From Bacteroidales bacterium (GTDB lineage Bacteria; Bacteroidota; Bacteroidia; Bacteroidales; WCHB1-69), in contig JAAYRN010000077.1 in the NCBI GenBank assembly GCA_012518765.1, forward strand, positions 1 to 31,887: a stretch of DNA of 31,887 nucleotides, given 5' to 3'. The notes beneath the pieces are model-generated. The model saw only the letters and a list, made by a program, of their open reading frames with translations, made no database searches and was not told the origin of the DNA. Position numbers and translations under genes: made by a program. Position 1 is the stretch's first letter. Each line of letters starts with the position of its first letter. Below, one piece after another: positions 24,202 to 31,887 of this stretch.

Positions 24202-25005
24202 ATGTCAGCTCACAAAATTTTGTTTGTTAATCAAGAAATTACTCCTTATGTAGAAGAAACACATATGTCTAAAATAGGGAGATACTTGCCTCAAACAATG
24301 CAAGAAAGTGGGATTGAGATTCGTGCTTTCATGCCACGTTATGGTCTTGTTAGCGAACGTAAAAATCAATTACACGAAGTAATCCGCTTGTCGGGCCAAA
24401 ATATTATTATCAAGGATACCGATCATACTTTAATAATCAAAGTTGCATCTATCCAGTCAGTACACATGCAAACATACTTCATTGACAATGAGTTATATTT
24501 TCATAGAAAATTCATGCTACATGATAAAAACGGAAATTCTTTTACAGATAATGACGAAAGAGCAATGTTTTTTGCAAAAGGAGTATTAGAAACGGTTAAA
24601 AACTTGGGATGGACTCCCGACATCATTCATTGCAATGGTTGGATTTCTAATTTAGTCCCACTTTATGTAAAAACGGTATACATGGATAATCCCATTTTTG
24701 CTAATTCCAAAGTTGTGTATTCTGTTTACGATGAAAGTTTAAATCGAAAATTAAATCGATCGCTACCTAATAAGCTAAAATCGACAGCAGTACCTAATAA
24801 AGATGCGGCTAAATACAAAGATGCAACTTACGAAAGTACAACCAAATTGGCAATAGACTATTCCGATGCGGTAGTATTGGGGCACGAAGATGTGCAAGAA
24901 TCTATAAAATCCCATATTTACGATTCAGATAAAATTAATTTTATCCATCCACAAGATAATTTTGGATCAGATTATATTTCATTATACGAGAGAGTGTTAG
25001 AGTAG
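24202..25005 (+). CDS. glycogen/starch synthase N-terminal-domain protein (GT5, C-terminal half absent)
   Basis: A 267-residue protein equal to only the N-terminal (acceptor-side) domain of GT5 glycogen synthase: HKILFVNQEITPYVEETHMSKIGRYLPQTMQ, IRAFMPRYGLVSER, GWTPDIIHCNGWISNLVPLYVKT and VVYSVYDES. The C-terminal ADP-glucose-binding half of normal enzymes (about 480 residues) is missing, and no continuation is found in any frame downstream, where a separate lipoprotein gene starts after 24 bases. Proteins of this short form occur widely in Bacteroidales. The glycine-rich KxGGL loop is replaced by HMSKIGRYL, so catalysis in the usual way is doubtful. Start chosen at 24202; an upstream ATG (24136) adds a Phe-rich stretch unlike the family and precedes the promoter. 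Confidence 0.82.
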   Translation: MSAHKILFVNQEITPYVEETHMSKIGRYLPQTMQESGIEIRAFMPRYGLVSERKNQLHEVIRLSGQNIIIKDTDHTLIIKVASIQSVHMQTYFIDNELYFHRKFMLHDKNGNSFTDNDERAMFFAKGVLETVKNLGWTPDIIHCNGWISNLVPLYVKTVYMDNPIFANSKVVYSVYDESLNRKLNRSLPNKLKSTAVPNKDAAKYKDATYESTTKLAIDYSDAVVLGHEDVQESIKSHIYDSDKINFIHPQDNFGSDYISLYERVLE

Positions 25006-25029
25006 CTAAACTTATTTTAAACAAAAATA

Positions 25030-26358
25030 ATGAACATAAAAACAATTTTGTTACTTTGTCTGACAGTAGGTTTTTTCGTTTCATGTAAAAAAGAAGAAAA
25101 TATTGTTGGGAAAAATATAGTTCCAGAAAGTGAAAACATCGAACTTCAATATACCGACACCTTAACGCTAAGTGCTTTTTCAGCCAAAGACGATTCAATC
25201 ATTACCGATGAAATGAGTTTGAATTTGTTAGGATTTGTTTCAGACCCCATATTCGGATATACACAAGCAAGTATTTATTCGCAGTTTCGATTGACTGAAA
25301 ATGCCCTGAATTTTGGAGAAAATGCAGATTTAGACTCCATTGTACTTACGCTTTCCTACAAAGGATTTTTTGGAGACACCCTCAATCCTTTCGAAATACG
25401 AGTGTATGAATTAGACGAAAGTTTAGATATTGAAAAAACATATTACAGCACTTCAACTCTATCGTATCAATCAGAAAACCTGATAGAAACAACTCCTTTC
25501 CAATGTCATTTAAAGCCAAATACAGTACATAAAAATGACTCTGTCCAAACGAATCCTACTATACGAATCCCTTTAAAGAAATCGTTTGGTAAAACAAAAT
25601 TTATGGATAAATCAGGCTCTGATGAATTATCAAATAATGATAAATTTTTAGCCTATTTCAAAGGATTATTCATACAAGCACAAGCCATAAATAACAATGG
25701 TTCTATTGTTTACGTAGATATGTTAGACGCTATTTCATCCCTAACTATTTATTATCATAACGACCAAAAAACAAATTTAAAACATTCTTTTGTTGTAAAT
25801 AAATCAGCCGAACGCTTTTCTACCGTCAATCATTTTGATTATGCACATGCCAACACATCGCTAAAAAAGCAAATTATAGAAAAGGACTATAGCGAAGCCG
25901 AAGAAAATTTATTTGTTCAGGCATCGGGAGGAATCAAAACATTGATTCATTTCCCTTATTTACAAAACATGTTTAAAGGAAAAAAAGTAATGATTTACAA
26001 AGCAGAATTAGTTGTAACTCGTTATGAAGGAGATTATTCTGTTTTTTTCCAACCTCCAGCATTGGATTTATACTATAAAAAAGATTCCACCGCCTCCACC
26101 TCTTATTACCTTCCCGATTACTTGATGGGACCCGAATATTTTGGAGGCATATATCACAAGCAAACCAATGAATATAGATTCAGAATAACGCAATATATTC
26201 AAAAGTTGCTATTAGAAGGAACCGCAAACTACCCTTTACACTTAGTTGTAAAAGGAGCAGCAACAAAAGCAAACAGAATGATGTTATACGGAGTAAATCC
26301 TAAAAACAACAAAAATCGTTTACGTTTAGAACTAACATATTCTTTTATAAATGAATAA
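25030..26358 (+). CDS. DUF4270-family lipoprotein
   Basis: A 442-residue lipoprotein: signal helix (residues 5-17) and lipobox ending at C19 in FFVSCKKEE, followed by acidic/Lys residues. The mature part is mostly beta-rich with the DUF4270 pattern (NIVGKNIVPESENI, NLLGFVSDPIFGYTQASIYSQFRL near the start; YYLPDYLMGPEYFGGIYHKQTNEYRFRITQYIQ near the end). The function of the family is unknown, but it is common in Bacteroidota. It lies between the glycogen-synthase-like gene and glmS (12 bases away), so it is cotranscribed with both. Location in the outer membrane or periplasm is inferred from the lipobox. Confidence 0.82.
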   Translation: MNIKTILLLCLTVGFFVSCKKEENIVGKNIVPESENIELQYTDTLTLSAFSAKDDSIITDEMSLNLLGFVSDPIFGYTQASIYSQFRLTENALNFGENADLDSIVLTLSYKGFFGDTLNPFEIRVYELDESLDIEKTYYSTSTLSYQSENLIETTPFQCHLKPNTVHKNDSVQTNPTIRIPLKKSFGKTKFMDKSGSDELSNNDKFLAYFKGLFIQAQAINNNGSIVYVDMLDAISSLTIYYHNDQKTNLKHSFVVNKSAERFSTVNHFDYAHANTSLKKQIIEKDYSEAEENLFVQASGGIKTLIHFPYLQNMFKGKKVMIYKAELVVTRYEGDYSVFFQPPALDLYYKKDSTASTSYYLPDYLMGPEYFGGIYHKQTNEYRFRITQYIQKLLLEGTANYPLHLVVKGAATKANRMMLYGVNPKNNKNRLRLELTYSFINE

Positions 26359-26370
26359 ATACAATTTATT

Positions 26371-28212
26371 ATGTGTGGAATAGTAGCCTACATTGGAGAA
26401 AAAAACGCCTACCCTATTTTAATCAAAGGATTGCATCGCTTGGAATACAGGGGATACGATAGTGCTGGACTTGCCCTTTTACAAGACAAGGTAAATGTGA
26501 TGAAAACCAAGGGGAAAGTAAGTCGTTTAGAAGAATTTTGCGAAGATAAAGATACTTCGGGAACGGTCGGAATAGCACACACTCGCTGGGCAACGCATGG
26601 AGAACCTAATGAGCAAAATGCACATCCCCATATGTCGAACGACAAAAAAATGGCATTGATTCACAATGGCATTATTGAAAATTACCAAGTTTTGAAGGCA
26701 GAGTTGCTTAAAAGAGGGTATGAGTTTGAAAGCAACACCGATACCGAAGTTTTGATTCATTTGATTGAAGATATAAAAAAACAACATGCTAACATGCAAC
26801 TTTCGGAAGCTATACGCCTTGCATTAACACAAGTAGTTGGAACTTATGGTATTGTAGTTGTTTCCATAGATGACCCCAATACTATTATTGCTGCAAAAAA
26901 AGGAAGTCCGCTGATTGTTGGTATTGGCGAAGATGAATTTTACGTAGCTTCCGATGGCTCAGCCATAGTAGAATACACTAAAAGAGTTGTTTATCTGAAA
27001 GATGGAGAAATGGCTATCATCCGCAAAGGGGAAGATTTACACTTGAAAACGATAGAAGATAAAAAAATAACTCCTTATGTTCAAGAATTGGAAATCAATC
27101 TAACTCAGCTTGAAAAAGGTGATTTTGAACATTATATGCTCAAAGAAATTTATGAACAACCTAATTCCATAGCCGATAGTATGAGAGGGCGTTTAAATGT
27201 AAAAAAAGAGGTGGTTTCCTTAGGAGGAATTATAGAATACGAAGAAACCATTCTTCGAGCCCGCAGAATAATTATTGTAGCCTGTGGAACATCGTATCAT
27301 GCCGGTCTCATAGCCGAATATATGTTTGAGGAGTTGGTTCGTACTCCTGTCGAAGTGGAGTATGCATCGGAATTTATATACAGAGACCCCATTATTTATG
27401 AAGATGATGTAGTTATAGCTATTTCTCAATCGGGAGAAACTGCTGATACCTTGGCAGCTGTTAATTTAGCAAAAACAAAAGGAGCTACCGTATTGGGAGT
27501 TTGTAATGTAGTAGGCTCATCTATTGCAAGAGCCACACATGCAGGATCATTTACTCATGCAGGGACTGAAATTGGAGTGGCTTCTACCAAGGCATTTACA
27601 GCACAAGTTACGGTGTTGACTTTAATGGCTCTTTGTTTAGCCAAAAGAAAAGGTAAAATTTCGAGAACAGAATACTACGAAATGATAGCCGAATTGGAAA
27701 AAATTCCCGAAAAAGTAAAATATACACTACAAACAGATGCCTTGGCAAAAGAAATAGCCATGTATATAAAAGACTCAAGAAATGCACTTTACTTAGGAAG
27801 AAAATATAACTTTCCAATCGCACTTGAAGGGGCGTTAAAATTAAAAGAAATTTCTTATATACATGCAGAAGGATACCCAGCCGCCGAAATGAAACACGGA
27901 CCTATTGCCTTGATTGACGAAGAAATGCCTGTAATTGTGGTAGCTACAGATGGCGATATTTATCAAAAAGTGATTAGCAATATAGAAGAAGTTAAATCCA
28001 GAAAAGGAAAAATAATTTCTATTGTTACTGCAGGAGATGTGGAAGTAAAAAAATTATCGGATTATGTAATCGAAATTCCAGAAACTCTTGAAATGTTTAT
28101 CCCATTTTTAGCAATTATTCCATTACAACTACTTGCTTATCATACAGCTGTATTGAGAGGATGCAATGTCGATCAACCGAGAAATTTAGCAAAATCAGTT
28201 ACGGTAGAATAA
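26371..28212 (+). CDS. glmS: glutamine--fructose-6-phosphate aminotransferase (isomerising)
   Basis: A 613-residue enzyme making glucosamine-6-phosphate for peptidoglycan and LPS. The N-terminal nucleophile is C2 in MCGIVAYIG; the glutaminase domain runs to about residue 240 (RLEYRGYDSAG, HTRWATHGEPN, HNGIIENY). Two sugar-isomerase (SIS) domains follow, with ACGTSYHAGLIAEYMFE, SQSGETADTLAAV and EGALKLKEISYIHAEGYPAAEMKHGPIALI, and the conserved end DQPRNLAKSVTVE. Full length and intact. No glmS ribozyme is recognisable in the 12 bases upstream, as expected outside Gram-positives. It overlaps no neighbour; an unrelated lipoprotein gene follows after 35 bases. Confidence 0.96.
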   Translation: MCGIVAYIGEKNAYPILIKGLHRLEYRGYDSAGLALLQDKVNVMKTKGKVSRLEEFCEDKDTSGTVGIAHTRWATHGEPNEQNAHPHMSNDKKMALIHNGIIENYQVLKAELLKRGYEFESNTDTEVLIHLIEDIKKQHANMQLSEAIRLALTQVVGTYGIVVVSIDDPNTIIAAKKGSPLIVGIGEDEFYVASDGSAIVEYTKRVVYLKDGEMAIIRKGEDLHLKTIEDKKITPYVQELEINLTQLEKGDFEHYMLKEIYEQPNSIADSMRGRLNVKKEVVSLGGIIEYEETILRARRIIIVACGTSYHAGLIAEYMFEELVRTPVEVEYASEFIYRDPIIYEDDVVIAISQSGETADTLAAVNLAKTKGATVLGVCNVVGSSIARATHAGSFTHAGTEIGVASTKAFTAQVTVLTLMALCLAKRKGKISRTEYYEMIAELEKIPEKVKYTLQTDALAKEIAMYIKDSRNALYLGRKYNFPIALEGALKLKEISYIHAEGYPAAEMKHGPIALIDEEMPVIVVATDGDIYQKVISNIEEVKSRKGKIISIVTAGDVEVKKLSDYVIEIPETLEMFIPFLAIIPLQLLAYHTAVLRGCNVDQPRNLAKSVTVE

Positions 28213-28247
28213 TATATTTTATTCACTATAAAACGATTTTTACAACC

Positions 28248-29384
28248 ATGAGAATCTATAAAATTTTCTTATTAGCATTTATCTCTTTTAGTTTCTTAGC
28301 CTGTAACTCAACGAAAGATTTTACCGATGAAGATTATCTTTCTTTTATCGAAAATATATTGAAAGATATATATCAAGGGAATGGAATATTGTTAAATGAA
28401 TCCATTGATTATGATGTGTTTATATCGCATATACAAGGTGAAGATAAAGAGTTTAAGCAAAAAGAATTATTGGAATTTTTACAAAATAATTTCAAACCGG
28501 GCGATAATATGGCAGCTTTGATTGAAGACGGAGCCGATATACGATTTATCCGATTGTATCGCGAAAAAGGAGAAGTACATGCCATATTTAGAACGTATTA
28601 TAACGGAAGTATTTCGGTAGAAGATTGGGAATTTGGACAACAAAAAGGAGAAATAAAGATTAACGATGCTTTTTCCATTGTTTCAGGAGTGTATTGGTCG
28701 GACGACTGGCGCATGAAAGCCTCAAACAAAATGAATATTGTAAATGATAACACAATCCTTATCAATCAATTAATGGATATTAATTACATGATAGCTCAAC
28801 GAGAATATCAACATGCTGATAGTGCTTTCTACTGGATTGAACAGGCTTGTATACATAATCTTTACGGAAGAACCATGCAATTAAATTTAGCCAGCTTATA
28901 CAAAGATTATGAGGAGGTTACACAAATGACAAAAGATTTTTTAAAAGAATTTCCAGCTCAAAAACAAATAAGCGAATTTTATTTATTGCAAAGTGCTATC
29001 AGCCATGGTTTGATTGAAAAAACAATAGAACATGCTGATTATCTGAATGTAAATTTAGGTAGTGATCCTGTTTATTTTGTTTATTTATCGTGGGTTTATC
29101 AACAAGCTAACCAGCATGAGAAAACACAGCAATATTTAGATAGTGCCATTTTTTATATGCCTCAAGTGTATGATTTCTACCACAATAAATTGGATATTTA
29201 CTACGAAGATAAACAATATACCGATTTTGTAAAACAATTATACGTCATCGACCAATTTTTTGCACCTACCGAGGAAGATATTCCTTTTTTTGAAAAAACT
29301 TATCCCGAAGCAGCTACTACAAAAGAATTTAAAGAATGGAAAGAAGCTCATATTCAACCATCTTTGTCTATAACAACTCATTAA
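28248..29384 (+). CDS. uncharacterised lipoprotein with TPR-like helices
   Basis: A 378-residue protein I do not recognise. The ATG at 28248 gives a clean lipoprotein signal (MRIYKIFLLAFISFSFLAC, lipobox cysteine C19); a longer frame from 28161 would run back into glmS and hide it. Residues 20-150 look like an alpha/beta domain (SFIENILKDIYQGNGILLNE ... EVHAIFRTYYNGSISVEDWEF), possibly NTF2-like. The rest is helical with TPR-like spacing (FYWIEQACIHNLYGRTMQLNLASLYKD; VYFVYLSWVYQQANQHEKTQQYLDSAI). No catalytic motif is visible. It sits between glmS and tsaB (4 bases), suggesting cotranscription and a role at the periplasmic or outer-membrane surface. Confidence 0.72.
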   Translation: MRIYKIFLLAFISFSFLACNSTKDFTDEDYLSFIENILKDIYQGNGILLNESIDYDVFISHIQGEDKEFKQKELLEFLQNNFKPGDNMAALIEDGADIRFIRLYREKGEVHAIFRTYYNGSISVEDWEFGQQKGEIKINDAFSIVSGVYWSDDWRMKASNKMNIVNDNTILINQLMDINYMIAQREYQHADSAFYWIEQACIHNLYGRTMQLNLASLYKDYEEVTQMTKDFLKEFPAQKQISEFYLLQSAISHGLIEKTIEHADYLNVNLGSDPVYFVYLSWVYQQANQHEKTQQYLDSAIFYMPQVYDFYHNKLDIYYEDKQYTDFVKQLYVIDQFFAPTEEDIPFFEKTYPEAATTKEFKEWKEAHIQPSLSITTH

Positions 29385-29388
29385 ATCA

Positions 29389-30075
29389 ATGGCTATTATC
29401 CTTTGCATAGAAACCTCAACAGAAATATGCTCGGTAGCCATATCGAAAGCAGGTAAACTAATTGCTCTCCAAGAAGACAGCAAAGGAAATTCACATGCCG
29501 AACAATTGATGCCTTTGATAGATAAGATTTTACATCAAACAAATATTTCAATTCATCAAATAGATGCTGTATGTTTTAGCGAAGGACCTGGCTCTTATAC
29601 AGGTTTACGTATCGGATTATCAACAGCTAAAGGATTATGCTATGCCCTAAAAATACCATTAATCATGGTGAGTACCTTACAAAGCATGGCATGGGGAGCA
29701 CGTTCTTTATTCCCCGATAAATCCTTGTATTGCCCCCTGATAGATGCTCGTAGAATGGAAGTGTATTATGCCGTTTATAATAATGATTTACAGCTAATTG
29801 AAAAAGTTCAACCTAAAATTATAGAACCCGATTCTTTCAAAGAGTTTATTGAAAAACAAAGCATTGTATTTTCGGGAAATGGAGTTAAAAAAACCAAGGA
29901 ATTTATTTCATCTCATCCCAACATTACTTTTTCTACTTCTAAAAACTCAGCAAGTTATATGATAGAACTGGCTTTTGAAAAATATAAAAATAAACATGTT
30001 GCCGACCTTGCATATTCCGAACCCTTTTATTTAAAGGAATTTATAGCAGGAAAACCTCGTGTAAAAGGATTGTAA
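29389..30075 (+). CDS. tsaB: tRNA threonylcarbamoyladenosine biosynthesis protein TsaB
   Basis: A 228-residue ASKHA-fold protein, a scaffold subunit of the TsaB-TsaD-TsaE complex that makes t6A37 on ANN-decoding tRNAs in the cytosol. Typical features are the start ILCIETSTEICSVAI, HAEQLMPLIDKIL, and the strongly conserved EGPGSYTGLRIGLSTAKGLCYAL, followed by a divergent C-terminal half (LIDARRMEVYYAVY). TsaD and TsaE are not in the window. It lies 4 bases after the lipoprotein gene and 6 before the Usp-like gene, so it is translated as part of an operon. Confidence 0.93.
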   Translation: MAIILCIETSTEICSVAISKAGKLIALQEDSKGNSHAEQLMPLIDKILHQTNISIHQIDAVCFSEGPGSYTGLRIGLSTAKGLCYALKIPLIMVSTLQSMAWGARSLFPDKSLYCPLIDARRMEVYYAVYNNDLQLIEKVQPKIIEPDSFKEFIEKQSIVFSGNGVKKTKEFISSHPNITFSTSKNSASYMIELAFEKYKNKHVADLAYSEPFYLKEFIAGKPRVKGL

Positions 30076-30081
30076 AATACT

Positions 30082-30903
30082 ATGGACGAAGAAAGAAAGA
30101 AATTGTGCATCATAGGATTTACAGACTACACTCCCTATGGAGATGCAGCCATTGCCCATGCTTTGGCGTTGAGTATGATTTTTCGTGCCGAGTTATATAT
30201 CATGCCCTTATTGGAACAACAACAAACGCATAGCGATGTATTTAAAAATGTATTAAACACGGCTAATCAACAAAATATAACAGTAACACACTATCCTACT
30301 TGTCCTCCTTTACGCAAAGAAATTTATAGCTTTGCCGAAGAGAATGATGTTATATTGATGGTAATAGGAGTATCGAAAAACAAAAAAACATCTTTTTTTA
30401 CTCCTCGCAAAGCCCTGTCGTTTATTAAAAAATCGAGAGCTCCTGTCTTGGCTGTTGGAAAAACTTTGCCCGTCCCTCATGCTTATAAAGACATTGTTCT
30501 CCCTTTGGATTCTTCTGTATATTCTAAAGAAAAATCTTTATGGGCATCTTATTTTAGCCGCTATTATAGATCCTATATACATGTATTGTATAAAAACTAT
30601 AAAGACCCTTTTTTGAAACATAAACTAAAAGAAAATGTAGGATTTACTGAAAAATTATATACTAACCTTGAAGTCCTTTTTAAAAAACATCAAGTAGCGG
30701 ATATGGGTGAAGATATTGATTCTTACGCATGTACATTTGCCGAAACAGTCAATGCAAGCCTTGTTTTAAGTATGACTACCAAATACCTCAACCTATTTGA
30801 TATGATTCTTGGTACAAAAGAAAAACGAACCATTAAATACATAGATAAAATCCCCTATCTTTATATCAATCAGCGAGATGATTTATATGTATTGTGTACC
30901 TAA
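30082..30903 (+). CDS. tandem universal-stress-protein-like protein, degenerate nucleotide site
   Basis: A 273-residue protein with a first Usp-like unit (IIGFTDYTPYGDAAIAHALALSMIFRAELYIMPLL ... VILMVIGVSKNK ... RAPVLAVGK, to about residue 130) and a second, more divergent one (YKDIVLPLDSSVYSKEKSLWASYFSRYY ... IPYLYIN). The G-x2-G-x9-G-S/T motif of ATP-binding Usp proteins is not seen after either fourth strand, so it may belong to the non-nucleotide class or bind something else. It is cytosolic, with no signal peptide. It ends the tsaB run and is followed by 148 bases and the clpB start. Function unknown; a stress role is only the family's general association. Confidence 0.65.
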   Translation: MDEERKKLCIIGFTDYTPYGDAAIAHALALSMIFRAELYIMPLLEQQQTHSDVFKNVLNTANQQNITVTHYPTCPPLRKEIYSFAEENDVILMVIGVSKNKKTSFFTPRKALSFIKKSRAPVLAVGKTLPVPHAYKDIVLPLDSSVYSKEKSLWASYFSRYYRSYIHVLYKNYKDPFLKHKLKENVGFTEKLYTNLEVLFKKHQVADMGEDIDSYACTFAETVNASLVLSMTTKYLNLFDMILGTKEKRTIKYIDKIPYLYINQRDDLYVLCT

Positions 30904-30964
30904 AAAACAATTTTTCTTAAAAATAACAACATAATTTCTCATAAGACAAAATGTCATTTTTCGA

Positions 30965-30992
30965 TACATTTGAATGTCGTATTGTCATTCAA
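30965..30992 (+). promoter_or_regulatory. clpB promoter element overlapped by an inverted repeat
   Basis: TACATTTG (30965-30972) fits the TAnnTTTG -7 element. It overlaps TTGAATG-N9-CATTCAA (30970-30992), an exact 7-bp inverted repeat with a 9-base spacer, the same spacing as the CIRCE heat-shock operator but with a different half-site. A repressor site is inferred. No -33 TTTG is evident. Confidence 0.4.
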
Positions 30993-31037
30993 TAGGGCTT
31001 GGAATAAGATTTGAGCCTATAGATATTGAATTTTGAA

Positions 31038-31043
31038 AAGGAG
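31038..31043 (+). promoter_or_regulatory. Shine-Dalgarno sequence of clpB
   Basis: AAGGAG lies 8 bases before the ATG at 31052, an ideal Shine-Dalgarno sequence and spacing. This is unusual here: the other starts in the window have A/T-rich leaders without one. It also fixes the start codon. Confidence 0.6.
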
Positions 31044-31051
31044 AAAAAATT

Positions 31052-31887
31052 ATGAATATAGAAAAATTTACAATAAAAAGTCAAGAAGTAATTACTACAG
31101 CCCAAAATATTGCGTTGGGAAAACAACAGCAACAAATTGAGAATGCACACATATTAAAAGCTATTTTTGAAGTAGATAAAGATATAGTACCTTATCTATT
31201 AAAGAAAAACAATATAAATACATCTATGCTTGCACAAGTGGTTGATAAAATGGTAGATAATCTTCCAAAAGTAAGCGGAGGTAGTGGAATTTATTTGTCC
31301 AATGCAAGCAATCAAGCCCTGCAAAAAGCATTGGGAAGTTTGTCGGAATTTAAAGACGACTATGTTTCCATCGAACATTTATTATTAGGAATTTTATCAA
31401 CAAATGATAATACTGCTCAGTTGTTAAAAGACAATGGTTTAACCGAAAAAGGATTGAAACAAGCTATTTTAGAACTTCGTAAGGGAGGACATGCTAACTC
31501 GCCACATGCTGAAGAAAGCTACAACGCTTTAAATCGTTATGCACGCAATTTGAACGACTTAGCACAAAAAGACAAACTCGATCCCGTAATCGGACGAGAA
31601 GATGAAATCCGAAGAGTTCTACAGATTTTATCGCGTCGAACCAAAAATAATCCCATTTTAATAGGAGAACCCGGTGTAGGTAAAACCGCTATTGCAGAGG
31701 GCTTAGCACATCGTATCGTATCGGGTGATGTTCCTGAAAATTTAAAATCAAAACAAGTTTTTTCCTTGGATATGGGAGCTTTGGTAGCGGGAGCTAAATA
31801 CAAAGGAGAATTTGAAGAACGATTGAAAAGTGTTATCAAAGAGGTAACGGTAAGCGACGGAGAGGTTATTTTATTTATAGACGAAAT
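31052..31887 (+). CDS. clpB: chaperone ClpB (N-terminal part, 3' cut by window)
   Basis: The first 278 codons of an Hsp100 disaggregase that rescues aggregated proteins with DnaK. It begins MNIEKFTIKSQEVITTAQ, with two Clp-N repeats (AHILKAIFEVDKD; YVSIEHLLLGIL) to about residue 150, the linker with YNALNRYARNLNDLA and KLDPVIGREDEIRRVLQILSRR, then Walker A GEPGVGKTAIAEG (about 208-216), the substrate pore loop AGAKYKGEFEERL and the start of Walker B (VILFIDE). The TKNNPILIGEPGVGK context and the lack of any UVR segment before AAA-1 fit ClpB; the diagnostic coiled-coil M domain is outside the window. The start is set by a strong Shine-Dalgarno sequence. Confidence 0.9.
   Translation, partial: MNIEKFTIKSQEVITTAQNIALGKQQQQIENAHILKAIFEVDKDIVPYLLKKNNINTSMLAQVVDKMVDNLPKVSGGSGIYLSNASNQALQKALGSLSEFKDDYVSIEHLLLGILSTNDNTAQLLKDNGLTEKGLKQAILELRKGGHANSPHAEESYNALNRYARNLNDLAQKDKLDPVIGREDEIRRVLQILSRRTKNNPILIGEPGVGKTAIAEGLAHRIVSGDVPENLKSKQVFSLDMGALVAGAKYKGEFEERLKSVIKEVTVSDGEVILFIDE

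Noticed and set aside
28161..28247. Longer start of the lipoprotein gene overlapping glmS
   Set aside because: It hides a clean lipoprotein signal that begins exactly at 28248.
30970..30992. CIRCE operator before clpB
   Set aside because: The spacer length agrees, but the half-site TTGAATG does not match TTAGCACTC, so it is reported only as CIRCE-like in geometry.
31537..31839. 100-codon open frame on the minus strand at the window end
   Set aside because: It lies entirely within clpB in another frame and has no recognisable domain.
1..31887. Mobile elements, prophage, CRISPR arrays, tRNA or rRNA genes
   Set aside because: No transposase or integrase, no regularly spaced repeats, and no cloverleaf or rRNA signature seen in any intergenic region.

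Overview
This window looks like the chromosome of a low-G+C member of the Bacteroidota, most likely Bacteroidales. The evidence is the presence of families found mainly in that group (DUF4296 and DUF4270 lipoproteins, a glycogen-synthase-like protein made only of the N-terminal domain, and an oxaloacetate/pyruvate carboxylase-type subunit ending in a biotinyl-like fold without the biotin lysine), TAnnTTTG-type -7 promoter elements, and almost no Shine-Dalgarno sequences. Nearly everything is chromosomal housekeeping. I see no insertion sequence, prophage, CRISPR array, tRNA or rRNA. Both ends of the window cut genes.

Layout. (1) 1-8169, plus strand: tail of a carboxylase/decarboxylase subunit, dihydroorotase (pyrC), DUF4296 lipoprotein, sugar aminotransferase, old-yellow-enzyme family oxidoreductase, a copper P-type ATPase carrying a CopZ-like domain at its C-terminus, and a short-chain dehydrogenase, closed by an 18-bp hairpin. 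(2) 8221-10930: an oxidative/nitrosative defence block with a flavodiiron protein and a thioredoxin-peroxidase type peroxiredoxin on the minus strand, and a divergent OsmC-family protein preceded by a textbook sigma-54 promoter. (3) 11008-15950, minus strand: pyrD, a small TonB-C protein, Xaa-Pro aminopeptidase and a CPA2 antiporter with a universal-stress-like tail. (4) 16302-20273, plus strand: ilvE, a homologue of cyclic 2,3-diphosphoglycerate synthetase, then pyrB and pyrI. (5) 20268-23930, minus strand: clpC followed closely by a glycosyltransferase whose end overlaps the end of pyrI. (6) 24202-31887, plus strand: the truncated glycogen synthase, DUF4270 lipoprotein, glmS, an uncharacterised lipoprotein, tsaB, a degenerate tandem Usp protein, and the start of clpB.

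How it fits together. Four pyrimidine-pathway proteins (pyrC, pyrD, pyrB, pyrI) lie within 20 kb but in three separate transcription units. The 8-11 kb block is a set of O2/peroxide/NO scavengers typical of an anaerobe that meets oxygen. Several genes serve the cell envelope (three lipoproteins, aminotransferase, glycosyltransferase, glmS, TonB-C protein). Two Hsp100 ATPases (ClpC and ClpB) sit about 7 kb apart.

The most interesting signals are: the C-terminal CopZ-like domain of the copper ATPase, with an in-frame internal ATG that would make a free 70-residue chaperone; the sigma-54 promoter and upstream repeats before osmC; the inverted repeats in the peroxiredoxin/flavodiiron gap; the bacterial cDPG-synthetase homologue beside pyrBI; and a clpB leader with a repressor-like dyad and an unusual Shine-Dalgarno sequence. 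I found no clearly unprecedented system.
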